8,129 nucleotides of DNA from NCBI GenBank assembly GCA_913054485.1, contig CAJXHQ010000114.1:1-8129 (forward strand). The letters run 5' to 3'. Position 1 is the stretch's first letter. Every line of letters starts with the position of its first letter. Position numbers and translations under genes: made by a program. Below, piece by piece: positions 1-6,005 of the stretch. The notes beneath the pieces are model-generated. The model made no database searches and was not told the origin of the DNA. It saw nothing but the letters and a program-made list of their open reading frames with translations. This DNA comes from an uncultured Paracoccaceae bacterium. Its GTDB lineage: Bacteria > Pseudomonadota > Alphaproteobacteria > Rhodobacterales > Rhodobacteraceae.

Positions 1-24
1 GGGCGGGAGCCCCCCCTCTCTTTT
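1..24 (+). terminator. Possible terminator of the upstream gene, cut by the window edge
   Basis: The window opens with GGGC, a GGGA loop and GCCC, then a pyrimidine-rich run ending in TCTCTTTT. This looks like the end of a GC-rich hairpin with a T-tail, and the left arm may extend beyond the window. If real, it would end or attenuate transcription from an upstream gene. In Rhodobacterales that gene is usually dnaX, but nothing of it is visible here. Confidence 0.35.
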
Positions 25-30
25 GCATCC

Positions 31-52
31 CGGCCCTTGTGCACAAGGGCCG
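31..52. repeat. Perfect 22-bp palindrome upstream of ybaB
   Basis: The half-site CGGCCCTTGTG is followed directly by its exact reverse complement, CACAAGGGCCG. As RNA it can form an 8-9 bp stem (GGCCCTTG/CAAGGGCC) with a TGCA loop. It ends 43 bp before the ybaB start. No T-run follows on the + strand, although TTTT precedes it. It could be part of an upstream terminator, an RNA-processing or 5'-leader structure, or a protein site. The structure is certain but its role is not. Confidence 0.6.
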
Positions 53-95
53 CCGCCCGTATCTAGGCGGCAAATCCCAGTCAGGAGATCACGGA

Positions 96-440
96 ATGTT
101 CAAGAACCTCGGCGGCCTCGGCGATATGGCCAAGATGATGAAATCGGCGCAGGAACTGCAGGGCAAAATGGCCGAAATGCAGGAAGAGCTGCACAATGTG
201 ATGGTCACCGGCGAAGCCGGTGCCGGCCTGGTCAAGGCCACCGCCTCCGCCAAGGGCGACCTGAAAGCGCTGGATATCGATCCGTCGATCTTCAACGGCG
301 ACGACAAGGAAGTTGTCGAAGACCTGATCCTCGCCGCGATCAAGGACGCCCAGTCCAAAGCCGCTGAGAAGGCGCAGGAAGAAATGGCCGCGCTGACCGA
401 AAGCATGGGCTTGCCCAAAGACATCAAGCTGCCGTTCTGA
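96..440 (+). CDS. ybaB: YbaB/EbfC family nucleoid-associated protein
   Basis: This 114-residue protein is the usual length for YbaB/EbfC, a small homodimeric DNA-binding protein whose gene commonly sits between dnaX and recR. Recognisable family features are the N-terminal FKNLGGLGDMAKMMKSAQ, a charged helix, the central VTGEAGAGLVKATASAKGDL strand region, and a C-terminal helix ending MGLPKDIKLPF. I chose the ATG at 96 because AGGAG at 83-87 lies 8 nt upstream and the family N-terminus begins at MFKNL. An in-frame ATG at 39 would add an atypical basic leader and lies inside a palindrome. The next gene starts 10 nt after the stop. The family is implicated in nucleoid organisation and possibly in DNA repair with RecR; the exact role in this organism is not shown by the sequence. 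Confidence 0.93.
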   Translation: MFKNLGGLGDMAKMMKSAQELQGKMAEMQEELHNVMVTGEAGAGLVKATASAKGDLKALDIDPSIFNGDDKEVVEDLILAAIKDAQSKAAEKAQEEMAALTESMGLPKDIKLPF

Positions 441-450
441 GGCGCAAACG

Positions 451-1494
451 ATGCTGATCCGCCTGGCTCTGAGCCTGCTGGCGCTCTGGCCGGCCTGCGC
501 CCAGGCTCAGTCCTGGGCAACCCGCGCGGCCTGCAGCGTTCAGGCCGCGCGGGTTGCGCCGCATGTCCTGGATGAGACCCGGCTTACGGCCCTGCGCAGC
601 CGTGCGGCGGCAATCCCGAACAGCGAGGGCCGTTTCTGGCGCATCCAGTCGCCGGACGGCGCCGTCTCACATCTTTGGGGAAGCTACGCATCCAATCACC
701 CGCTGATCCTGGCGCTGCCGCCGATCGTGGAAGACCGCATCTCTGCGGCCCGCGTAATCGCGGTGGACAGTGATTTCACCGCTCCCAGCCGCGCCGCTTT
801 CGAACGCCGCCTGTCGCCCGGCCTGCTGATCCGCAACACGCCGGTACCGCTGTCCGAAAGCGGAGTGCACCCGCGCGCCGCAGCCTGGGCCCGCAGCCGC
901 ATCGAGGGTCTGGGGCTTGGCGCCGAGGCTGCGGACTGGCTGACTCACGGCGGTCTCGCTGAGCTGCTGATGCGGCACCCATGCGAGGATTTTGCTGCGG
1001 GTGTGATCCCGGTTCAGACCCAGCGCATTCAGACGCTGGGGCTCATCGGCGGCGCAGAGGTACTGAGCCTGGAACCCCCCGAGGCGCTCTCTGCAGCGCT
1101 GGACGCACCGGAGCAGGAAGAGGCCGCCCGGGCGGTCTTGAACCTGCTGGCCGCGCAAGTGCAGCCGCAGCCTGATGCCGCCTTCCGCGCCGCCCGCTTT
1201 GCGCTTTACCAGGCAGGGGCCATCGGCACATTGATGGAATGGGAGCACGTCACGCTGGCGCAGGCCTACGGCGCCGCCCAGGCCCGCGGCGACCTGGCCT
1301 TGGCCCGCGGTTTCCTACTCGGGCAGCGCAATGCGGCCTTTGTGAAGCGCGCCTTGCCCGATCTGCGCAAAGGCGGAGTTTTCCTCAGCCTTGAAGCATT
1401 CCATTTGCCCGGTGAAACCGGCATGATCGAGCTTCTGCGGCAGAATGGCTTTACCATCTCCCGCATCCCGCTGACCGGTGAGCCGGCCAGCTGA
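451..1494 (+). CDS. Exported TraB/GumN-family protein with altered GX2H motifs
   Basis: The 347-residue product starts with a signal peptide: Arg4, a hydrophobic core at 5-15, and likely signal peptidase I cleavage after AQA (residues 17-19). Cys16 lacks a proper lipobox. The body resembles the TraB/GumN (Tiki-like) family, with an early strand HLWGSYASNHP (74-84), LEPPEALSAAL (207-217), GQRNAAF (291-297), and a C-terminal LEAFHLPGETGMIELL (314-329). Tiki-type members are metalloproteases using GX2H motifs. Here the first reads GSYASNH (77-83) and the second EAFH (315-318), so both depart from the pattern and activity may be lost or changed. A Shine-Dalgarno GAGG at 439-442 overlaps the ybaB stop. 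The gene ends 20 nt before recR, so the three are probably co-transcribed. The substrate and role are unknown; periplasmic location is inferred from the signal peptide. Confidence 0.8.
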   Translation: MLIRLALSLLALWPACAQAQSWATRAACSVQAARVAPHVLDETRLTALRSRAAAIPNSEGRFWRIQSPDGAVSHLWGSYASNHPLILALPPIVEDRISAARVIAVDSDFTAPSRAAFERRLSPGLLIRNTPVPLSESGVHPRAAAWARSRIEGLGLGAEAADWLTHGGLAELLMRHPCEDFAAGVIPVQTQRIQTLGLIGGAEVLSLEPPEALSAALDAPEQEEAARAVLNLLAAQVQPQPDAAFRAARFALYQAGAIGTLMEWEHVTLAQAYGAAQARGDLALARGFLLGQRNAAFVKRALPDLRKGGVFLSLEAFHLPGETGMIELLRQNGFTISRIPLTGEPAS

Positions 1495-1514
1495 TCTGAC
1501 TTCCGGAGGGGCGC

Positions 1515-2111
1515 ATGAGCCGGTCGACCGACGATATTGAAAACCTGATCGCGCTGATGGCCAAGCTGCCGGGCCTTGGCCCGCGTTCGGCCCGGCGCGC
1601 CGTACTGCACCTGATCCGCAAACGCGCCCTTTTGCTGACGCCTCTGTCTGACACGATGACACAGGTTGCGGCCACCGCACGCGAATGCCTCAACTGCGGT
1701 AATGTCGGCACCTCCGACATCTGCGACATATGCGAGGACCAGCAGCGCGAAAACGGTGAACTCTGTGTGGTGGAGGATGTGGCAGATCTCTGGGCGATGG
1801 AGCGCGCCGGCGTCTTCCGGGGCCGCTACCACGTATTGGGCGGCACGCTTTCGGCGCTGGATGCCATCGGTCCGGAAGACCTGCGCATCCCGCGTCTCGC
1901 CGACCGGGTGGCGGCAGAAGGCGTGTCAGAGGTGATTCTGGCGCTCAACGCCACCATCGACGGGCAGACAACGGCGCATTACATTGCCGATCTTCTGCAG
2001 GGCCAGGTTCGGCTGACTTCGCTGGCACAGGGCGTGCCGATCGGCGGCGAGCTGGACTATCTTGATGACGGTACCATCACCGCCGCCCTGCAGGCGCGCA
2101 AGGAAATCTGA
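1515..2111 (+). CDS. recR: Recombination mediator protein RecR
   Basis: At 198 residues the product matches RecR length. Domains in order: a helix-hairpin-helix (about 8-36, with [12 protein letters not shown]), a four-cysteine zinc finger (Cys58, Cys61, Cys70, Cys73), a Toprim domain (about 82-175, including VVEDVADL), the [18 protein letters not shown] segment, and the C-terminal [19 protein letters not shown]. RecR works with RecO, and RecF in many bacteria, to load RecA onto SSB-coated single-stranded DNA at gaps. The start at 1515 has a strong GGAGG at 1505-1509. All key motifs are intact and there is no sign of truncation. It is the last gene of the ybaB operon and converges on the threonine aldolase gene. 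Confidence 0.97.
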   Translation: MSRSTDDIENLIALMAKLPGLGPRSARRAVLHLIRKRALLLTPLSDTMTQVAATARECLNCGNVGTSDICDICEDQQRENGELCVVEDVADLWAMERAGVFRGRYHVLGGTLSALDAIGPEDLRIPRLADRVAAEGVSEVILALNATIDGQTTAHYIADLLQGQVRLTSLAQGVPIGGELDYLDDGTITAALQARKEI

Positions 2112-2129
2112 CAGCCGCAGCAGCGCGCC

Positions 2130-2149
2130 AAGGGGCTTCCAAGCCCCTT
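2130..2149. terminator. Hairpin 1 between convergent recR and threonine aldolase gene
   Basis: A perfect inverted repeat, AAGGGGCTT / AAGCCCCTT, separated by CC, begins 18 bp after the recR stop. No long T-run follows on either strand, so on its own it is a weak intrinsic terminator. It probably acts together with the adjacent hairpin at 2154-2177. Confidence 0.6.
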
Positions 2150-2153
2150 AAAG

Positions 2154-2177
2154 AAAGCGCCTTCTTGAAGGCGCTTT
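2154..2177. terminator. Hairpin 2, probable bidirectional terminator
   Basis: A perfect 11-bp inverted repeat, AAAGCGCCTTC / GAAGGCGCTTT, is separated by TT. Read on the minus strand it is followed by CTTT, giving a T-rich tail (GCGCTTTCTTT), which fits termination of the aldolase gene that stops at 2188. On the + strand the stem ends in TTT and may also stop recR transcripts. Confidence 0.7.
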
Positions 2178-2187
2178 GCCCCCCGCT

Positions 2188-3240
2188 TCAGCCGTAGAAC
2201 CGCATCAAAGATGTGAGCGCAGCCTCCAGCGCCGCATCATCCGCATCCTTGTGCAGCACCATGCGGATCATACCGGAGGCACCGGCAGCGATCACCACTC
2301 CGTCCGCTGCCAGATGGCTTTTGAGCTCCAGATTGCGCCCGCCCGGCGGGGTGAAGAAGACCATATTGGTTGCCTGGCTGACCTCCCCCGCACCGAGACC
2401 GCGCAGCGCGCCTGCCAGGGCTTCCGCCCGCGCGTGGTCTTCACTCAGGCGCTGCACGTTGTGCTCCAGCGCATAAAGCCCGGCCGCCGCCAGAACCCCG
2501 GCCTGGCGCATGCCGCCGCCCAGCATCTTGCGCCAGCGCCGCGCCCGGCTGATCAGATCGTGTGGCCCGGTCAGCACCGACCCAACCGGCGCGCCGAGCC
2601 CCTTGGAAAGGCAAATGGAGACCGTATCCGCCAGCCCGGCCAGATCCTCCTCAGAACAGCCCAGCGCAGAGACCGCATTGAAAAACCGTGCACCGTCCAG
2701 GTGCACCGCCAGACCCGCGCCGCGCCCGGCCTCCGCCGCTGCATTCATGTCTGCCAAAGGCACGGCCAGGCCATTATGGGTGTTCTCCAGCGACAGCAGC
2801 CGGGGGATGGCATAGTGGAAGTCATCTTCCTTCACCGCCCCGGTGATCACCGCCGGATCCAGCGCGCCATCAGCACGTACCGGCACCGGGCACAGCGAGA
2901 TGCCGCCCAGCACCGAAGCCCCGGCCGCCTCGTCGATATAGACGTGATAGCCATGGCCCACGATGATCTCTTCACCACGCTGGCAATGGGACAAAAGGGC
3001 CAGAAGGTTGCTCATGGTGCCAGACGGCACAAAAAGCCCGGCCTCCTTGCCCAGCCGAGCCGAAAGCTCTTCCTCAAGCCGGTTGACCTGCGGATCATCG
3101 CCGTAGACATCGTCGCCCACTTCGGCTGCAGACATGGCGGCCAGCATGCCCGCATCGGGCCGGGTTACCGTGTCGCTCCGCAAATCGCAAACCGGCGCAT
3201 TGCCCCGGTCCGCCCGCGCCATACCGGCGTAATGAGTCAT
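2188..3240 (-). CDS. ltaE: Low-specificity L-threonine aldolase (PLP-dependent)
   Basis: The 350-residue protein has the length and motifs of fold-type I threonine aldolases, which cleave threonine, allo-threonine and other beta-hydroxy-alpha-amino acids to glycine and an aldehyde. Visible landmarks are DLRSDTVTRP (19-28), GDDVYGDDP (42-50), the phosphate-cup segment SGTMSN (73-78), ENTHN (152-156), HLDGARFFNA (180-189) with Asp182 as the likely pyridine-N contact, and the Schiff-base lysine Lys213 in SKGLGAPVGS (212-221). The start at 3240 has an AGGTGA-like ribosome site. It overlaps the upstream hydroxylase stop by 4 nt (ATGA), which implies translational coupling. A later start at Met7 is possible. 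The family call is strong. The true substrate is open, because the coupled hydroxylase suggests a specific hydroxy-amino acid rather than threonine housekeeping. Confidence 0.92.
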   Translation of the reverse strand: MTHYAGMARADRGNAPVCDLRSDTVTRPDAGMLAAMSAAEVGDDVYGDDPQVNRLEEELSARLGKEAGLFVPSGTMSNLLALLSHCQRGEEIIVGHGYHVYIDEAAGASVLGGISLCPVPVRADGALDPAVITGAVKEDDFHYAIPRLLSLENTHNGLAVPLADMNAAAEAGRGAGLAVHLDGARFFNAVSALGCSEEDLAGLADTVSICLSKGLGAPVGSVLTGPHDLISRARRWRKMLGGGMRQAGVLAAAGLYALEHNVQRLSEDHARAEALAGALRGLGAGEVSQATNMVFFTPPGGRNLELKSHLAADGVVIAAGASGMIRMVLHKDADDAALEAALTSLMRFYG

Positions 3241-3914
3241 TCCGTCACCTGTTCATAAGCCAGCGCCGCCACAATATGCACGCGCCGGGTTTCTCCGCCA
3301 TTCAGCGCTGTATGATAGCCCCGGGTATCGGTGAAGTATACCGATCCATCCGCCGGCAGGTGGGTCACATGGTGGTTCACGATGAACAGCGATCCGGGGT
3401 TGGAGATCACCGGAATATGCAGCCGCGGTTCTGGATCGCGGTGCCAGGAATTGCAGTTGTACAGTCCCTTGGACAGGATCCGGGTGCGCCCGATGGGGAA
3501 GCGTTTGGCCAGCTCGGCGTGCACATGCTCGAAATAGGTGCCCTTGAACTTCGGATTGAACTGGCTGAAGTCCACCTCAGGCACCAGATCCTCGCGCGGC
3601 TCTTCGACATAGCGTTCATCGCCGCGCAGCCAGTAGCGGCCCGACAGGTCATTCGGCGTCCATTCCGTCTGGCCGGGGCGCTGGGTCAGCGGCAGGGCGG
3701 CAAAGCCCTGGTCCTGCATCCCCCCCATGAAGGCCTCGCGGCGCAGGCATTCCTCCAGCGCGTCCTGCAGCTTTTCGACGTCAAACTTCAGCTCCAGCCG
3801 CTGAATGCCCGGTCCGGGCACAAAATCAGCCACCGAGGTGGTATCCGGCATGGCCGCCATCTGGCCCGAAACAAGATCAACATCCGCATCACGGATCTGG
3901 GGAATAAAGCTCAT
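3237..3914 (-). CDS. Fe(II)/2-oxoglutarate hydroxylase, aspartyl/prolyl hydroxylase fold
   Basis: The 225-residue product looks like a non-heme iron dioxygenase of the Asp/Asn beta-hydroxylase superfamily, nearer to the bacterial L-proline cis-hydroxylase type than to animal AspH because it has an H-x-D pair. The core lies at about 144-217. His158 and Asp160 in SWHRDPEPRLHIP, plus distal His201 in GYHTALNGG, form the probable iron triad. Arg210 or Arg211 in RRVHIV could bind 2-oxoglutarate. The N-terminal half (about 25-140) is less conserved and probably sets substrate choice. The ATG at 3914 follows an AAAGAGGTG ribosome site. The open frame continues to 4259, but that would run into the divergent LysR gene. 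It is the first gene of a two-gene unit with the aldolase. The likely reaction is hydroxylation of a free amino acid or small peptide-like substrate; the substrate is not known. Confidence 0.75.
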   Translation of the reverse strand: MSFIPQIRDADVDLVSGQMAAMPDTTSVADFVPGPGIQRLELKFDVEKLQDALEECLRREAFMGGMQDQGFAALPLTQRPGQTEWTPNDLSGRYWLRGDERYVEEPREDLVPEVDFSQFNPKFKGTYFEHVHAELAKRFPIGRTRILSKGLYNCNSWHRDPEPRLHIPVISNPGSLFIVNHHVTHLPADGSVYFTDTRGYHTALNGGETRRVHIVAALAYEQVTE

Positions 3915-3934
3915 CGCGCACCTCTTTACTCGCG

Positions 3935-3955
3935 GTATTGCATTTGACGCGATAC
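3935..3955. promoter_or_regulatory. Putative LysR-type binding dyad, proximal to the hydroxylase
   Basis: GTATTGC, 7 bp, then GCGATAC forms an inverted repeat matching at 6 of 7 positions. It contains the T-N11-A pattern typical of LysR-type operators. It lies 21-41 bp upstream of the hydroxylase start, suitable for contact with RNA polymerase. Confidence 0.55.
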
Positions 3956-3968
3956 AAGCCGGATACAA
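3951..3968. repeat. Tandem GATACAA repeat with 11-bp period
   Basis: GATACAA occurs at 3951-3957 and again at 3962-3968, on the same face of the helix. The first copy overlaps the right arm of the dyad at 3935-3955. On the minus strand these read TTGTATC and could serve as activator half-sites or contain a -35 element (TTGTAT) for the hydroxylase. Confidence 0.45.
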
Positions 3969-4001
3969 CTCCTTATAAAAGTCGAAAACACGCAAGACCT
4001 C

Positions 4002-4019
4002 TTGCAGTAAACGCAATAC
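4002..4019. promoter_or_regulatory. Putative LysR-type binding dyad next to the LysR start
   Basis: TTGC, 7 bp, then GCAA forms a dyad with T-N11-A. Its right arm GCAATAC (4013-4019) is the exact inverse of the left arm of the other dyad. It ends 3 bp before the LysR start codon, so bound protein would be expected to block LysR expression. This fits negative autoregulation. Confidence 0.5.
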
Positions 4020-4022
4020 TGG

Positions 4023-4922
4023 ATGTCCAACATGCGTCGACGCATCCCCTCCACCACTGCCTTGGTCTGCTTTGAGGCCGCAGCCCGTTGCGAAAACTTC
4101 GCCCAGGCCGCGCGCGAGCTGAACATGTCGCAAAGCGCGCTGGGGCGGCAGATCCAGGGGCTGGAGACCCAGGCCGGGCAGACCCTGTTCCGGCGAGAAC
4201 GCCAGAGGGTGCAGCTGACCGGAGCGGGGCGGATGCTGCTGGCGGACCTCAGCCCGCAACTGGACGCGCTGGAGGCCGCTTTCTACCGGCTGCGCACCCG
4301 CGACAATCCGTTTGGCGCGCTCAATATCGGCACCTATCCGACATTTGGCAGCCGCTGGCTGATGCCCCGCCTGGCCGCGCTGGCCCGCGAGCAGCCGCGC
4401 CTGACCATCAACACGATCACTTATATGAGCAATGATGAGGTCGACCCTGCCCTTGTCGATCTGGCGATCGTGCAGGGGGATCCGCCCTGGCCCGGGTTCC
4501 GCGCGGAACGCCTGATGCCGGAACCCCTGCTGGCGGTGGCAGCCCCGTCACTGATGGCAGAGGCGGCGGGAGACCCCGCCAGCCTGCTGGATCTGCCCGC
4601 ATTGCAGCACCGCACCCGGATGCAAAGCTGGGAGATCTGGTTTGCCAGCATGGGCCGCGCCCTGCCCGCCCGCCCGCAGGGACCGCTGTTCGGACAGTAT
4701 GAAATGCTGATCGACGCGGCGCGCTACGGCCATGGCGTTGCGATCCTGCCCGAGGTTCTGGTCCGGCGCGAGCTGGCAGAGGGCCAGCTGATCCGGGCCC
4801 ACCCGCATGCCTGCCAGACCAAATCCGGATACTGGCTGCTGACGCCGCAGGCCAAGGCCGGCACCAGCCGGATCGAGAAAACCCGCGCCTGGCTGCTGGC
4901 GCAGGGTGCGCAGGACACATAA
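4023..4922 (+). CDS. LysR-type transcriptional regulator, GcvA-like subgroup
   Basis: The 299-residue protein has an N-terminal winged helix-turn-helix (about 10-68), with NFAQAARELNMSQSALGRQI (25-44) as the helix-turn-helix, a linker helix, and a periplasmic-binding-like effector domain from about 98 to the end. FGSRWLMPRLAAL (108-120) is typical of the GcvA/AmpR branch. It is divergent from the hydroxylase-aldolase pair and is the likely regulator of that pair and of itself, probably responding to the pathway substrate. The ATG at 4023 has no clear Shine-Dalgarno sequence and neither does Met4, so translation may be weak or leaderless. A hairpin terminator follows immediately. The regulator family is certain; the effector is unknown. 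Confidence 0.93.
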   Translation: MSNMRRRIPSTTALVCFEAAARCENFAQAARELNMSQSALGRQIQGLETQAGQTLFRRERQRVQLTGAGRMLLADLSPQLDALEAAFYRLRTRDNPFGALNIGTYPTFGSRWLMPRLAALAREQPRLTINTITYMSNDEVDPALVDLAIVQGDPPWPGFRAERLMPEPLLAVAAPSLMAEAAGDPASLLDLPALQHRTRMQSWEIWFASMGRALPARPQGPLFGQYEMLIDAARYGHGVAILPEVLVRRELAEGQLIRAHPHACQTKSGYWLLTPQAKAGTSRIEKTRAWLLAQGAQDT

Positions 4923-4923
4923 A

Positions 4924-4958
4924 GCCCGCCCCGGTCTCCCGGCGCGGGCCTGTTCTTT
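4924..4958 (+). terminator. Intrinsic terminator of the LysR gene
   Basis: The 11-nt arms GCCCGCCCCGG and CCGGCGCGGGC pair with one mismatch around a TCTC loop, then CTGTTCTTT follows. It begins 2 bp after the LysR stop. The convergent permease gene stops at 4974, so it may also shield that transcript. Confidence 0.8.
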
Positions 4959-4973
4959 GTGCACTTGGTGGGC

Positions 4974-6005
4974 TCAGATCATCTGAAAGACAATACCAGC
5001 CGCAATCGCCCCAGTCACACCAAGGCCGAGGTAGACCGCAAAGACCTGCGGCTTCACCAGCGACCAGACCGCGGCCATCGCCGGAACCGAACTGACCGCA
5101 CCGGCCACCATGAAGGACATCGCAGCGCCCGCGCTCATCCCCTGGTCCATCAGCCCGGCCAGCAGCGGCGGCGCCACATAGGAATTGAGGTAGGCAGGCA
5201 TTCCGACCAGAGCCGCAATGGCAATCGGCACCACGCCTTCACCGCCCACCAGATTGGCGATCAGATCCGCCGGGACATAGTGCACCAGCAGCGCCTCCAG
5301 CACATAGGCCAGCGCCAGCCACTTCAGCAGGAAGACACCATTGGTGACAAACTCCTCGCGGAATTTCACCCGGCGTTCCGGTGCTTGCCAGAAGGCCCAG
5401 ACGGGTTTGTCGTCCAGCTTCGGAGTGCCGCAGCCGCAGCAGCTTTTCTTTTCCTGCTTACGCAGAGGGCTGGAAAACGCTCCGCCGGCCATCAGACCCT
5501 TGATCGCGAAGCCGCCGAATAGGCCCAGCGCCACCACCGCCACGTCCTTGCCAATTGCAAAGGGCCAGCCCAGCGCACCGGCGGTGATCAGCAGCGTCGG
5601 CGGGTCGATCAGCGGCGACGACAGCCAGAAGGCCATAACCGCCGACAGCGGTGCACCCAGAGCCAGAAGCCCGGCGATGAAAGGAATGACTTCGCAAGAA
5701 CAGAACGGCGCCAGCCCGCCGAACAGCGCGGCAAGGAAAATCATCCGCACCTCGCGCCCTTCGAAGGCACGGGCAACCATGACCTCAGCCCCAGTTGCCT
5801 TGAGATAAGAGAGCAGCAGAACCGCAAATAGGATATAACGCCCGGTATGCGCCAAGGCGGCCACTGCAAATTCAACCACCGATCGGAAATTGCCGGGATC
5901 AAGCAGAGCCACACCAGCCAGCAGCGCCACGATCAGCGCCCAGGGGGTTTTCAGCCAGCTGGTCGCCACGCGCACCGGGCTGGGGGATTGGGTAAGATCA
6001 GTCAT
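4974..6005 (-). CDS. DUF318/ArsP-type permease, probable metal(loid) or organoarsenical efflux
   Basis: The 343-residue membrane protein has about eight hydrophobic segments in two blocks, split by a polar loop at roughly 178-220. The hallmark is LAPFCSCEVIPFIAGLLALG (98-117), with Cys102 and Cys104 within a membrane segment. A second conserved-looking stretch is VGMPAYLNSYVAPPLLAGL (267-285). The loop holds a Cys cluster, SCCGCG (188-193). Members include ArsP, which exports trivalent organoarsenicals, and related permeases linked to Cu/Zn tolerance. The gene overlaps the ArsR-family gene by 8 nt (ATGACTGA), so the repressor and transporter are co-translated and the substrate should match the ArsR inducer. 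I chose the ATG at 6005 with AGAAGG upstream. An in-frame ATG at 6032 would lie deeper inside arsR. Family confidence is high but substrate confidence is low. Confidence 0.85.
   Translation of the reverse strand: MTDLTQSPSPVRVATSWLKTPWALIVALLAGVALLDPGNFRSVVEFAVAALAHTGRYILFAVLLLSYLKATGAEVMVARAFEGREVRMIFLAALFGGLAPFCSCEVIPFIAGLLALGAPLSAVMAFWLSSPLIDPPTLLITAGALGWPFAIGKDVAVVALGLFGGFAIKGLMAGGAFSSPLRKQEKKSCCGCGTPKLDDKPVWAFWQAPERRVKFREEFVTNGVFLLKWLALAYVLEALLVHYVPADLIANLVGGEGVVPIAIAALVGMPAYLNSYVAPPLLAGLMDQGMSAGAAMSFMVAGAVSSVPAMAAVWSLVKPQVFAVYLGLGVTGAIAAGIVFQMI

Larger units (their letters stand above)
3915..4022. promoter_or_regulatory. Divergent promoter region, hydroxylase-aldolase / LysR
   Basis: This 108-bp non-coding gap separates the minus-strand hydroxylase from the + strand LysR gene, the classic layout in which a LysR-type protein controls both directions. 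It is AT-richer than the flanking genes and holds TTATAAAA at 3973-3980, plus the two dyads and the direct repeat listed separately. I could not assign a convincing pair of -35 and -10 boxes for either direction. Confidence 0.7.

Noticed and set aside
451..510. Lipoprotein signal for the TraB/GumN protein at Cys16
   Set aside because: The residues before Cys16 (Trp-Pro-Ala) do not fit a lipobox, while AQA at 17-19 fits signal peptidase I.
667..1248. Minus-strand frame (193 codons) inside the TraB/GumN gene
   Set aside because: It is a shadow of the + strand gene, which has a signal peptide, family motifs and operon spacing.
2176..3258. Long open frame on the + strand (360 codons) opposite the threonine aldolase gene
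   Set aside because: It mirrors a clear family protein on the other strand. Its product is rich in Arg, His and Gln with no recognisable domain, typical of an antisense shadow in GC-rich DNA.
3276..3947. Open frame on the + strand (223 codons) opposite the hydroxylase
   Set aside because: It is antisense to the conserved iron-binding motifs and resembles no known family. It also runs into the divergent promoter region.
3915..4259. N-terminal extension of the hydroxylase frame up to 4259
   Set aside because: It would overlap the LysR helix-turn-helix coding region and the divergent promoter. The ATG at 3914 has a good AGAGGTG ribosome site.
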